Below are positions 1-9,975 of a DNA stretch of 64,000 bases, piece after piece. This DNA comes from Oreocharis arfaki (taxonomy: Eukaryota; Chordata; Aves; Passeriformes; Paramythiidae). How positions within the stretch are numbered: the stretch's first letter is position 1; each line of letters begins with the position of its first letter. The notes beneath the pieces were generated by a model. That model did not search any database. It was not told the origin of the DNA and saw nothing but the letters and a program-made list of their open reading frames with translations. The stretch covers positions 819,591-883,590 of the forward strand of contig VZRR01012883.1 of NCBI GenBank assembly GCA_013398015.1, read 5' to 3'. The translations under genes were made by a program, and so were the position numbers.

Positions 1-849
1 ATTTTAGTATTGCTGAAAAGTTATGATCTGCTGATAACTTCTAGATTTATGTATTGTGAGGCAGGGCACTCTCATATGAGCAACTCTCAGTTTTAGCAAA
101 AAATTTTTTTCCATGCAACAAGTCCTTGCTATCCATCAGGGTGTACTTCAGGATCTGCCAGTGTATTTAGACATACTCTGTTGTTTGGCACAGTAGGGGA
201 TGAAAACACTATTTCAGGATTGCTGACACTTTGTCAATGTAAGTGATTTCAGGAGGTAGCTTTGTTCTATATTTTTGATAGACTAAAGATGAATTTTTTA
301 AAAAATGAACAGCAAGAGACACATGGTGAATGGCGAGTTGATAACTGTGAAAAAAGCAGCATCAGCAAGTAACTGGGTCCCCAGCTTTCTAGGGACTTCT
401 GCTATGAAATCTGGCTTCTTGCCTCTTCCCTTCAACTTTTCCTTCTAAAGAGTGATAAAATTGTGCTACTAACTCCCAACACAAGGAGGAAGATAGAAGT
501 TCTGTCCAGACAAGATGGCAATGCTGCAGCAAGTATCTGTCTGATGCTCTTGTGAAGGAGTAGCCTAGCAGAAAACTTTCAAGTGATTTTTTTCCCTGCT
601 ACAAAAACACAGCAAAGATGACTCCATCCATTTTGCAACTTTATCGTTGCAAGACGTGATTCTCTAAAAATCCTCAAGGGAGCCATGGTTGGTTTACAAA
701 GGATTTGTATGAGAACAGGGATGCTCTGAGGAATACACGGGAGTTAATGCCTTGGTTCACATGGGATGAGTAAGGAACAGAAGGTAAAGCAAGAAATTGA
801 GGACCTGTCCTCTGTCATTTCTAGTCCTTCTGATGGACACTTTTTCATG
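1..849. other. unique AT-rich non-coding sequence
   Basis: I see no gene, RNA gene or recognisable repeat here. The sequence is AT-rich with frequent stops in all frames and ends where the first CR1 copy begins. Confidence 0.5.
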
Positions 850-1362
850 TCATAAATAAGTAATGGTTTGGGTTGGTAGGAATATTAAAGATTATCTGGT
901 TTCAACCTCCCCAACCATGGGCAGGGGTACCACCTATTAGATCAGGTTGCTTGATCAGGATGCCCCTTCCAAGCTGGCCTTGAACACTTCCAGGATGGGG
1001 CATCCACAGCTTCTCTGGGCCAGTATCTCACCACCCTCACAGTAAATAATTTCTTCCTGATCGCTAATCTAAACCTGCTCTCTTTCAGGCTAAAGCCATC
1101 CCCCGTTGTCCCATCTCTCCCTTGTCAAAAGTCCCCCTCCAGCTCTCTTGTAGCCCCTTTAGGCCCTGGAAGGTGCTGTAAGGTGTCCCTGGAGCCTTCT
1201 CTTTTACAGGCTGCACTGCCCAATTCTCTCAATCTGTCTTCGTAGAAGAGTTGTTCCAACCCTCTGATCATCTTTGTGGCCTCCTCTGAACCTGCTCTAA
1301 CAGTTCCATGTCCTCCTTGTGCTGGGGACTCCAGACCCATGCTGTACTCCAGGTGAAAGTAC
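850..1362 (-). repeat. CR1 LINE 3' fragment (classic avian tail)
   Basis: This is the 3' end of a CR1 non-LTR retrotransposon inserted in antisense. The left edge is a worn tail followed by the GGTTTGGGTTGG motif. The standard antisense order follows: the ATGGGCAGGG block, the TTGAACACTTCCAGGATGGGGCAT block, TTCTTCCTGAT, the CTCTTTCAGGCTAAAGCCAT block, and at the far end ACTCCAGACCCATGCTGTACTCCAGG. The fragment covers about 510 bp of the 3' part, including some of the end of the pol ORF. It is truncated at its own 5' end, as most bird CR1 copies are. Short open frames on the minus strand inside it are decayed CR1 sequence and not a host gene. Confidence 0.93.
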
Positions 1363-3000
1363 AATATTCGTTTAGCTGTCCTGTTAGGCTTGCCAGTTAC
1401 AGCTGGCCTAAGTAAGTTCTCCCTGTACTGTCACTTGGTAGGAGAATTTCTTATTCTGTCCTCAGACTTCTCATATAACGAGGCAGGATGCTGTCAAGAC
1501 AGGTGCCGAGTTTCACCCATAGGATGAAGACACTACAGAGGGTACATGATGCATTTACAGCCAGCACTGTCTGTAAACAGGTTCCAGGCGGGGTTGTGCA
1601 GGTGCAAGATGGCAGTCATCATAACCAGGGTACAATCAGTCAATTCCCCATCCCACTTAACATTTTCCAGCTGATGGCTCCATGGATTGTCATTTTAAAA
1701 ACAAGTGGAAGACTCTCATCAAACTCGTCCTTTGTGCCCTTCTATCCAGGGGTATCTAGAAAAATCTACTGACGTCCAGAGAGCAGTTTAGGCCTAATGC
1801 TCTGGTATTAAACTGGCAGGTGTGTATTAAAAGCACTCATTTAGTCTGAGGTGAATGGGAGGTCAAGTAAGGTCAGATAGTGCCTGCTTTACTTACATCA
1901 AAAAGTTATTCTATTAATTTTTTTTGTTGATCCTGACTCTTTCCCTGCAAATGACAACACTGTTATTAATGTTAATTATCCTAGGCTAAGTAATGGGATC
2001 ATTGCGGAAGGAAGAGCTTTGATGTGTGCAAGTAACATCTAATATGTGGTGTAATAGTGCTCTGTTACTACTCAATAAAAATATATTTCCAGTGATTAAA
2101 TACAGGAACTGGAACTTCAGTCCCATTAAGTTAATGGCAGAACTCCCAGTAACTAGAATGGGATGAGCAGTGTTCACTTTTCATAAAAATCCATTAATTT
2201 CACCTTTTTTTACATTTGAGTAAGCCGAAGGAAATGTCAGTGTGCCACTGCTAAAGAGTTTATTTACACTTTTCTACAATCTTTGTCTTCTCTGTCCTCA
2301 GTTTTAAGAATCAGATCTCTGTCTTTGTCACTCCATCTTACCATCATTGAGCCGTGCTGCTCAACAGACATGTACCATATTACTTAAGGAGTACAAACTT
2401 TGCTTCAGATTCTTAGACTGGGTCAGAAATTGCACCCACTTCTTTGACATCATAGTATTTTAAATATAATAAATAAATTAAGCTAGTATTGACCCAGAAT
2501 AAGAGCATGCACTCATGCTTTTTATATCCATTTAAATAAATCTCTTCATCTTAACCTCAACAATTTAAAGATAGATGCCTTGTCTTTCCAACCAATCTTT
2601 TTTTAAGATATGTAATTCAAAGATGTATGTTTGGGATTCAAAATATCCACTGTTTTGACTGGAACAAAAGGTCTGATTAGAAAAAATTGTTGGGGAAAAA
2701 CACCTCCACAGGTCCCTTTCTAGTCAGGCCGTTCTATGACTATAAAATATTTGGAAATCCCAACTGAATGTCTCCTGCACAAGTGCAGGTTGACACTGCT
2801 AGATGCACAAGGTGCATAACTCAGCTGGGATGCCCCTACCATTCCTTGTGTACTTTGGACAACCCACTCACATGCTAACAGTGAGTCTAATGCATATAGT
2901 TGATATTAGACTTACTTGACCAATCTACGTATCAGCACAGGTGTCGTAGATATCGAGGTTCCGTGATACTTCAGTCCTATAACACGTGGAGTTCCTATAG
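1363..3000. other. unique non-coding stretch between two CR1 copies
   Basis: I see nothing recognisable here. An open frame of about 94 codons at 1488-1772 (plus) has no familiar motif and no convincing splice context. The rest is AT-rich with a short run of T near 1917-1925. Confidence 0.45.
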
Positions 3001-3395
3001 CATAGAGTCATAGAATATTTTGGTTGGAAGGGGTCTTAGAGACTATATAATTCCAGCCTCCTTGCCCATGGGACGCCTTTCTGGCCTTGAACCCTTCCAG
3101 GGATGGGATGGCCACCACTTCTTTGGGCAACCTGTGCCAGTGTCTCACCACCCTCACAGGAAAGAATTTTTTCCTGATATCAAATGTCATCCTGCCCTCT
3201 GTCAGTTTTTGAAGCTTTTCCCCTTTGTGCTGTCACTTTGTGCCCTTGTTCAGAAGTCCCTCTCCAGCACTCTCACTGCCCCTTTAGGTACTGGATGATA
3301 ATCCAGGTCTTCCCGGAGCCTTCTCTTCTTCAGGCTGAACAAGCCGAACTCTCTCAACCTGTTTTCATATCCACCAGATATGACCAGCAAGTCTG
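3001..3395 (-). repeat. CR1 LINE 3' fragment
   Basis: This is an antisense CR1 tail that starts with GAGTCATAGAATATTTTGGT. It continues with the standard blocks ending in GGGATGGGATGGCCACC, CACCACCCTCACAGG, TTTTTTCCTGATATC and GAGCCTTCTCTTCTTCAGGC. Compared with the copy at 850-1362 it lacks the segment between the ATGGG block and the TTGAACCCTTCC block, so it has an internal deletion. The right edge is blurred and could lie anywhere from 3380 to 3400. Antisense open frames here are CR1 remnants. Confidence 0.92.
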
Positions 3396-3906
3396 AAACA
3401 CATGGGGTGAGTAGAGTTTCCACGTGTGCAGGCCTAAGTAAGCCTGCACAGACTAAAAATACCCCAGAGAGAAAGTTCAGCCTTGAGCAAACTTTCACAT
3501 TAGTCAGCAGAGCTCTAAACACAGCCACATCTTTTGCTCTGTCTATAAAGCTTGCCTGACACTTTCTGTTGCGTAGTGCATAAATAATGTTGTGCTTCTA
3601 TTTCCTGCCTGCATTGATCCACACTGGCCTTTACAACTTCATCTTGGGTGACCCTGCCGTCAGAGGTGAGACCTGTCCGTAGAAGAGCTGAAGACCCAGA
3701 GCGTAAAGCAAAGTTTACTATGTTGTGACTATCGGTATGATCTGCCCAAGTGCTCTTGGTGAATTGCTCCCAGCTCAGGTAGGGTTTTCTTACCTGAGGG
3801 GCCCCAACAGAACTGGAATAACTTCACACAGAGTTTTTAATCTTCCTTCCTGCATCAATTCCTCCAAATCCTTTATCTTGCCTGAAAGGAGATTATTGTC
3901 TTGCAG

Positions 3907-3924
3907 AAAAAAAAAAAAAAAAAA
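3907..3924 (+). repeat. poly(A) run, 18 A
   Basis: A homopolymer of 18 A follows TTGCAG. I see no retrogene upstream that would make it a retroposition tail. Confidence 0.9.
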
Positions 3925-4209
3925 GGGGCATTTCATCTAGTATGTCTTAATTGCCATAACATTTAAAGAAGATACACGATTCCCTTAATTCAAAAGGCTA
4001 ATGAATCATTTTTAATCATACAAAAATGTCATGTCCTATGGTGGTAAGCAGCCTAAAAAACCCAGGAGAAGTTGGTAGGCATATGCTGGCTTGCTCTTTC
4101 CGTAGTGTGAAAAAAATGCATCAGCCTGCTGCTGGCTCCTGACTGCACATGCCAGTCTTAACTTTGGAGAAGTAATCACTTTCTCCTCGACTCATTCCTC
4201 TCTCTTTGT

Positions 4210-4690
4210 CCTTTGATTTCAGATTCCAGATGGGTTTGGTAGCCAGTAATTACTTTTATAACTAGAACTCACTTGCAATGCATCAGGTTAATGTTAATGG
4301 CATTCTGTACAGGCACTCATAATCTTCTCTAACTTCTCTCCCATGCCAATGTAATTCTATTTCCTTAATACTAACCAAACAGTGATCTCTTATCTTCTTT
4401 TATTTTTTTTTGACAGTGCATATGTGGGGAGGAACAATTTACATTTTTCCAGGCTCTCTCGCTTTCCTTCGCTATGTTTATTAAATCTGTATCTGTTAGT
4501 TTTATGTCTTAGTGCCAATGGATTTTTCTTCTAATTACAGCAATCTGATTTCAGTTTATTTAAATGCTGATTTATGTTTATGCTATCCCCTGGTATCAAT
4601 TTCATTCCAACTAGATCCCAGTGTAACTTAATTACTTGTAGTCTTGTCATTCCAAACTAATGCTAATTAAAACAGTTTTATTACTGGAAG
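4210..4690. promoter_or_regulatory. candidate conserved non-coding element
   Basis: This repeat-free stretch is unusually dense in homeodomain-type cores: GCCAGTAATTACTT near 4240, TTAATGTTAATGG near 4288, CTTCTAATTACAG near 4530, CTTAATTACTTG near 4628 and ATGCTAATTAAAAC near 4660. It has no CpG cluster and no long open frame. This texture is typical of vertebrate developmental enhancers, but AT-rich sequence alone also produces such motifs. I could not check conservation. Confidence 0.2.
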
Positions 4691-5311
4691 GTGTTAAAGA
4701 TTAACCCCTCCACTGTTCTATAGGAAAGAAAGTAAAGTGAAGGTGAGGAAATAGAAGGTTTGCAAAACCAGAGAAGAGAATGCATAGGAATGTTCACTAC
4801 ATCTGTTGTGTTGAATCACATAATGTGCTGTAGTTGCCCAACGTTCACAGCCTGCTTGTATTTCCTGGTCTGGAGATCTCTTCCTGTGCTCACCCCTCAT
4901 TGTTTCCTCTTCTTTAACCCTGTCTGGGTGCATGAGTTGCAGAAGATGAAGGAGCACACACTCTGGTGTCCAGCTTCTCATCTCTTCATGTCCCCATGTC
5001 CCTCTTCCTCCCCCTCTGCCACACCTGTCCATACCTCCTCTCAGTTCTATCTCACCTTGTCTCCATCCTCCTCTTCATCACACGTCCCACTCTTTGCCAT
5101 TCTCTCAAATCACACACTTGTTCACATTCAAGAAAAACAGTGTTTTAATCATCCTCCCTGTATGCTTAGCATGGATGGAGATCTCTGTCAGTACATTGTT
5201 CACTGCTGTTCTGTTGTGTCCAGCAGAAGATGAAGCTGAAGGACTGACCAGCCTAAGCTCTTAATAGCAAGTGCTTTGCAAACAGAGAGAGATCAATCCT
5301 CATGAAGGTGT
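4691..5311. other. non-coding stretch with a 157-codon open frame
   Basis: The plus-strand frame 4760-5233 is open for 157 codons but is pyrimidine-rich and low in complexity in its second half, with many Ser, Pro and His residues. It matches no family I know. The opposite strand is also partly open, which argues for compositional openness and not coding. Confidence 0.35.
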
Positions 5312-5533
5312 GGTTGGGTGAGTTTGAGTTAGATGTTAGGAAAAGTTTCTTCACCCAGAGGGTAGCTGGGCACTGGAACAGGCTCCCCAGGGAAGTGGTC
5401 ACAACACCAAGCCTGGTGTTCAAGAGTTCAAGAAGCATTTGGACAATGCTCTCAGGCACATGGTGTGCTTCTTGGGGCTGTCCTGTGCTGGGCGAATAGT
5501 TGGACTCAATGATCCTTGTGGATATTCTATGAG
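5312..5533 (+). repeat. CR1 LINE 3' end, 'short-tail' subfamily
   Basis: This is a sense CR1 3' end of a different subfamily from the classic tail. It reads TTAGGAAAAGTTTCTTCACC, then CACTGGAACAGGCTCCCCAG, AAGTGGTCACAACACCAAGC, TCAAGAAGCATTTGGACAA, TGCTCTCAGGCACATGGTGT and finally TTGGACTCAATGATCCTTGT, ending at GGATATTCTATGAGGG. The usual spacer between CCTTGTGG and ATATTCTATG is missing, so the copy has a small deletion near its 3' end. The left boundary is approximate. Confidence 0.88.
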
Positions 5534-6049
5534 GGTTTTTTTTTTCTCTGTGGATTTGAGACTATATGTACTGAGCAAGAACAGAATATATTGCCACAAG
5601 TCTTCAAGCAAACTAGAGGAGTTAGTAGGCTGGTTAAGCACCAGCTGAGCGCAATTATCTCCTGTGCAGTGCTTGTAAACTTTACCTGCCTCTTCAATGC
5701 TTCCCATAAATCCCCCTGACTGCAGTATACCACTGTGGCTTCCCAAAATCCGCCCCCATCTCAGACACAGCTTTATTTTTCTCCACCTTACTCCTAAGTT
5801 CACATTTGCAGAAATGGTAATAAACTAACTCAGTTGTTTTAAGAAAATCCCCAAGTCCTTACTCTTTAATACTAAAACAACTCCACATATATCTTTGCCG
5901 GCTTACATATGCACATGTATGCAAATGGCCACAGCATTGTACTCAGGTGTTTGGCTTTCCAGCACAGTTTTTTGGTTGGTTGCCAGGTAACTGGAACACT
6001 TCTGATACACATGTGCAGAAGACATACTTAATTGTTTTTCCCGTGCACC

Positions 6050-6330
6050 CGAATTAGGAGCCGGAGAAGGCTACTGTTATTTCTGCTGATGAGAAAGTGA
6101 CATCTGTGGGAACACAGAAAGCTACAGAGTGTGTCTGTCTGGGGCTAATTGATTTATAAAACTCGCCGACAGACAGATGTGAACAAACACTTCTGACAAA
6201 CAACATGATTATAAATTAGCTTCTTCTTCTTATAGGAGGTAGGCTAAAAACACACAGCAAGGATAAGTAATGGGTGCAGGAGACACGTTATTTATTTTCT
6301 GCATCCAATGAAGCACAGCGATTGTGCTCT
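6050..6330. promoter_or_regulatory. candidate conserved non-coding element
   Basis: This repeat-free block packs several transcription-factor-like motifs into less than 150 bp. They are a TAATTGATTTATAA homeodomain-type string at about 6147-6160, two adjacent TALE-type CAGACAG/ACAGATGTG units at about 6168-6180, forkhead-type GAACAAACAC at 6181-6190 and GACAAACAAC at about 6195, and ATTATAAATTAGC at about 6208-6220. No frame is usefully open. The clustering is what I would expect of an enhancer, but I could not align it to other genomes. Confidence 0.25.
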
Positions 6331-8918
6331 TGTTTTGTGGGCTGGTTTCCTGTCAGAGCCTGGGAGTAGGGGAAAAAGGGCTGAAGAATGAGGAAGATCT
6401 CTACAAAATGGGAAGCATATTGCAGTATCCCAGAAAAAGATGGAAATATGATCTCTCTGAGCTCTCTGTCTGAATTTGTGGGTTTTAGCTGAAGTGGATA
6501 GGTCTGATTGTATTAAGTATTTCCATGCTGTTTTACTTAATGAATTTCACTCCTACAAAGACCAAGCAACTTAATTTCAGGATTTGTGCTTAAGAGGAGA
6601 AGGGACTGTGAACTTCATTGCATTGCTTTGATAAGTAAATAAAGATGTGCAATTCCTTTGAATTGTCTTTTAAGTCAATGAAGAACACAACTGGTTTCTC
6701 CAGGAAAAGAAGGGAGAGCGTGAAGGGAGGGGTGAGCCTATCAGTCAACTGAAGTCCTCTGTGTGGTTGTGTGGATGCTGAGACTACTCTCTAAAATAAC
6801 TAAGTTCTCTCCTCAGTGTCCAGAAGATTACAGGAAAGAAAAAACAGAAAAAAAATCCCACCTCTTCATACCTACATGAAAGAAAAAGAGTTCCACATAC
6901 TTTGTCTAGATGAGAATTTCACTTCATTTTCCCATACGTAAGCTAGAGGCATTAAGAAATAGAATTGAAATTAACTTGGCTCCAGATAGTTGAAATGAAA
7001 TTTTAAAAAGTTTTAAACATGACAACAGATCACAGAAATTCACAACAAATATTACATTATCTAAAGTCATTGGTAAAGCAAGTGGAGAACTTTAAAACAA
7101 AGGTAAATAGGAATCTTCTTACAATGCCTCAAGCTCCCAACATCCCTCTCTGCCCCTCTCTGGATTCTGCTTGTCTCATTACTAAGCATGAGGCAGCAAC
7201 AACAGGGACTAGTAGGCAGGAGTATACTGTGTATGCCTGTATTTTATACAGAGGGAAAGCTTGCCGTCCATCATCACAGTTCCAGAGGGAGAGGCAATCC
7301 TGAATCTTCCCTCTACAATGCTTTCCGCCACAACACAAAGAAATCTCAGTGAGAGAGAGAGTACACGAGTGCTAAGTGCACCAGCACAAGGGTAGAAATG
7401 GGAAAAAAAACCTCAGGAAAGTCATTACTCATCAGTCTTCAGATTTACAGCCTTCAGGGTCTGGGAGGGTGGGAGCTCAGCACAGGGAGCAGCAGCAGCA
7501 GCAGACACTGCCCCTCCTCGCCGAAGGCATGACCTTCCCTGACTGCCCAGCCCTGGGTATGCAGATGATGGGAGAAGGGCAGGGAAAGTTCCTGCTGCTC
7601 AATTCTTGGGGTGCTGCCCGTGTACAGCTGCCTCGTACAATTCAGAGCAGCAGCACTCAGCGTTGGATCTGTGAAGGGCAGTGAGCAGCCAGCAGCAATC
7701 CTGGCAGCCAGGGAGAGATTTTTCAGGACAAGAGCTGAGTGCCATCAAGGAGAGGTAGGGAAAGCATTCCCCCGACCTGTGGTTTCTGGGACCAGGTGGA
7801 TACAGAGGCAGACCCTTGCAGGCAGAGGCTTGCTGGATTCATGGGGGTTCATGGTATTCGCCCTGCTGAGGATCTGTGGTGCAATGAGGTTTAGCACTGA
7901 GGGACCTGTTACCCTCATTGGCATGCAGCAGAACCTGGTACGAGGAAGACGAAATACAAGCAAATTGAGGTCCCAAAGCTCATGCAGACGCTCTAATCGA
8001 GGCTGAAATCTTGGCAGGCAGGACATGCCAGTGGGACACAGGACTTTGAGTAGTCCTGGGAAGATTATGTTAATTATTCCTGTCATTAAGAGCAGCAGGA
8101 AATGAGTCTTTGAGAGCAGCTTGTCTCACATACAGACATACACACATGCACCCAGCCACAAGCCAAGGCAGGCTTTAGGAGAAAAGGTTGTTTCTCAGTA
8201 TAAAGGAAACTAAGTCAATATTATCTTTTAATAACAAATCCAAAAGGAGGCAAGCTGTCCCAAAAAATGAGCCAAGAGAAAACATGATTCACAGGAATAT
8301 GACAGATCAAGGGGCCTCGGTTGAACAAATTAGCATGTGCAAATATTTGGGCTGATGAGCTTGATGGAGGTTTAAATTGTAGAGACAACATTAACAACTG
8401 ACATCCCGAACTAGATTTGCATAAAAAAGAACCTTCCCCAACCCAGGAATTGTTTTTCCTGCCTTGTTTTCTTTCACTTAGTAGAAAACATTTTTCCTTC
8501 ATGCTGTGAGAAACAACATTTTTTTCATCCCTGTGCTTGCTCACACTTTTCTGATGACTGCTCTGAGTTTAATAAGCTGCTGTCAGACATGTGCAGTTAG
8601 AGCTTGGGGTTGTGTTTCTGTTTTCTCTTGTTCTTGCAAAACACAATTCCAGTGGTGTTGCTTTTACAAGGCATGATGTGACTCCTCACAGGAACAGTGC
8701 AAGACAAAACCAAGGTGTTTATGGAGCACTGAAGCATCTCTCCTCTGCTATGGGACATACGTGCAAGGAGAAGATCTCCTGTAGTCCCTCTTCGTCTTAA
8801 ACCCATCTAGGTTTTTCCAAAGTGCTCTCTCAATAAACAGGGCAGGAAGAATTATGTTTTATATGCATGGAAAATGCATATATAAAAAAAACCCAACCCT
8901 TTCCCCCCCCACCCCCAA
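6331..8918. other. non-coding stretch; short CAG run at 7488-7505
   Basis: I recognise no gene or mobile element here. About six CAG/AGC triplets lie at 7488-7505 in a moderately GC-richer patch (7430-7950). The plus frame there would encode five Gln in a row, but the surrounding peptide is unfamiliar and lacks exon signals. A run of eight to nine C followed by ACCCCC (about 8902-8917) directly precedes the next CR1 copy. Confidence 0.4.
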
Positions 8919-9042
8919 TAGAATCATAAAAAGGCTTGTATTGAAAGGTACCTTAAAGATCATCCAGTTCTCATACCCCTGCCATTGGCACGAATTCCAC
9001 CCACTAGATCAGTTTGTCCCATTCAACCTGGCCTTGAACTTT
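8919..9042 (-). repeat. CR1 LINE 3' tail stub
   Basis: This is a short antisense CR1 tail. TAGAATCATAAAAAGGC and GGTACCTTAAAGATCATCCA mark the extreme 3' end, followed by CCACTAGATCAG and ACCTGGCCTTGAAC, where the copy stops. Only about 120 bp is kept, so this is a severely 5'-truncated insertion. Confidence 0.88.
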
Positions 9043-9884
9043 CATATGTCTTCATTTTCTGTGCTTTTGCATGTATAATAGCATTAATGGTACAATCACC
9101 TGAATGGAAGGCAAATTTTACACCCAAGGAGAAAAGGAGAGACTGAGAGAAGCTAATTGTTCTGCTTTGATTTGGTTCTTGATCCCAAGAAGAGAAAATA
9201 CGAAGTGCAATCCATGTTCTTGTATGGCCACCTCAGTCTTTCTTTTTACTGCCACAAAAGAAAGGAAAAAATAATGCAGGAAATTCCTGTGCTCCAGTGT
9301 ACGGGTTAAGTCACAACTTTAAGCAGTGAATTACCCTGCTAATGTCATAGTGTCTGCTACACGTCAGTTAGAGCAAGGCAGCAAGGCTCTTGCTTTTGTA
9401 CTTATTATGCTTATCTCAATTGCTATTCACAGTCTGCAGCCTCACTTCCCTGCCATTTTATACTGATCACTGTGCTAGACTGAGGAAAAGCTTATGACCA
9501 TATGGTAGCATTTGGCTGCTCACCCATTCTCAGGATTTCACCCACTTCTCATTGACTTTCAATGGCATCTGGATGACTAATTGCCACAGGCATCTCTCAA
9601 AGCCTCAGCTACAGTACCCCAAAGTAAGCAGGCTGCTTTAAAGTCTAACCACACAAAACAACAGGTTCCTGCCTCCAGGCGCTCACACCTACTGTTAGAT
9701 GTTTATCCTTAAGTGGTTAAGATAAGTCAAGCAAGGCAGAGTGCTTATGGCAAGTTGAAGGCCACAATTCGTAACTGGAAGTTTTAGGAAGAGCTGGGCT
9801 AGTCCAATGAACGTTATCATCCCCCTTGCAGTGACCATCACCAGAGGTAGCAGGAAAGGTGCTGAGCAGCCTGTGCCTTGAGGT
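9043..9884. other. unique non-coding stretch
   Basis: I see no gene or named repeat between the CR1 stub and the MIR-like relic. Confidence 0.45.
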
Positions 9885-9975
9885 GCAGGATTTATTTCGT
9901 GCTCTGCCACTGATGTCCAGTAGACACTCTGCCAGGTCATTTAACCCCTGTGCCATTTTTCTCTATTAGGTCACA
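9885..9975 (+). repeat. MIR-like SINE core relic
   Basis: The order of words matches the MIR SINE core as I know it. GTGCTCTGCCACTGATGTCC corresponds to the GCTCTGCCACTTACTAGCTG part, CCAGGTCATTTAACCCCTGT to the CAAGTCACTTAACCTCTCTG part, and GCCATTTTTCTCTATTAGG to the CAGTTTCCTCATCTGTA part. The copy is diverged and has a short deletion before the ACTTAACC block. MIR is best known from mammals, but MIR-family relics occur across amniotes. A profile search would settle it. Confidence 0.5.

Noticed and set aside
850..1362. Open frames inside this and the other CR1 copies
   Set aside because: They are decayed ends of CR1 sequence read in either strand and not host genes.
7376..7684. Open frame with five consecutive Gln
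   Set aside because: The Gln run is a short CAG repeat. The flanking peptide is unfamiliar and there is no promoter or splice context.
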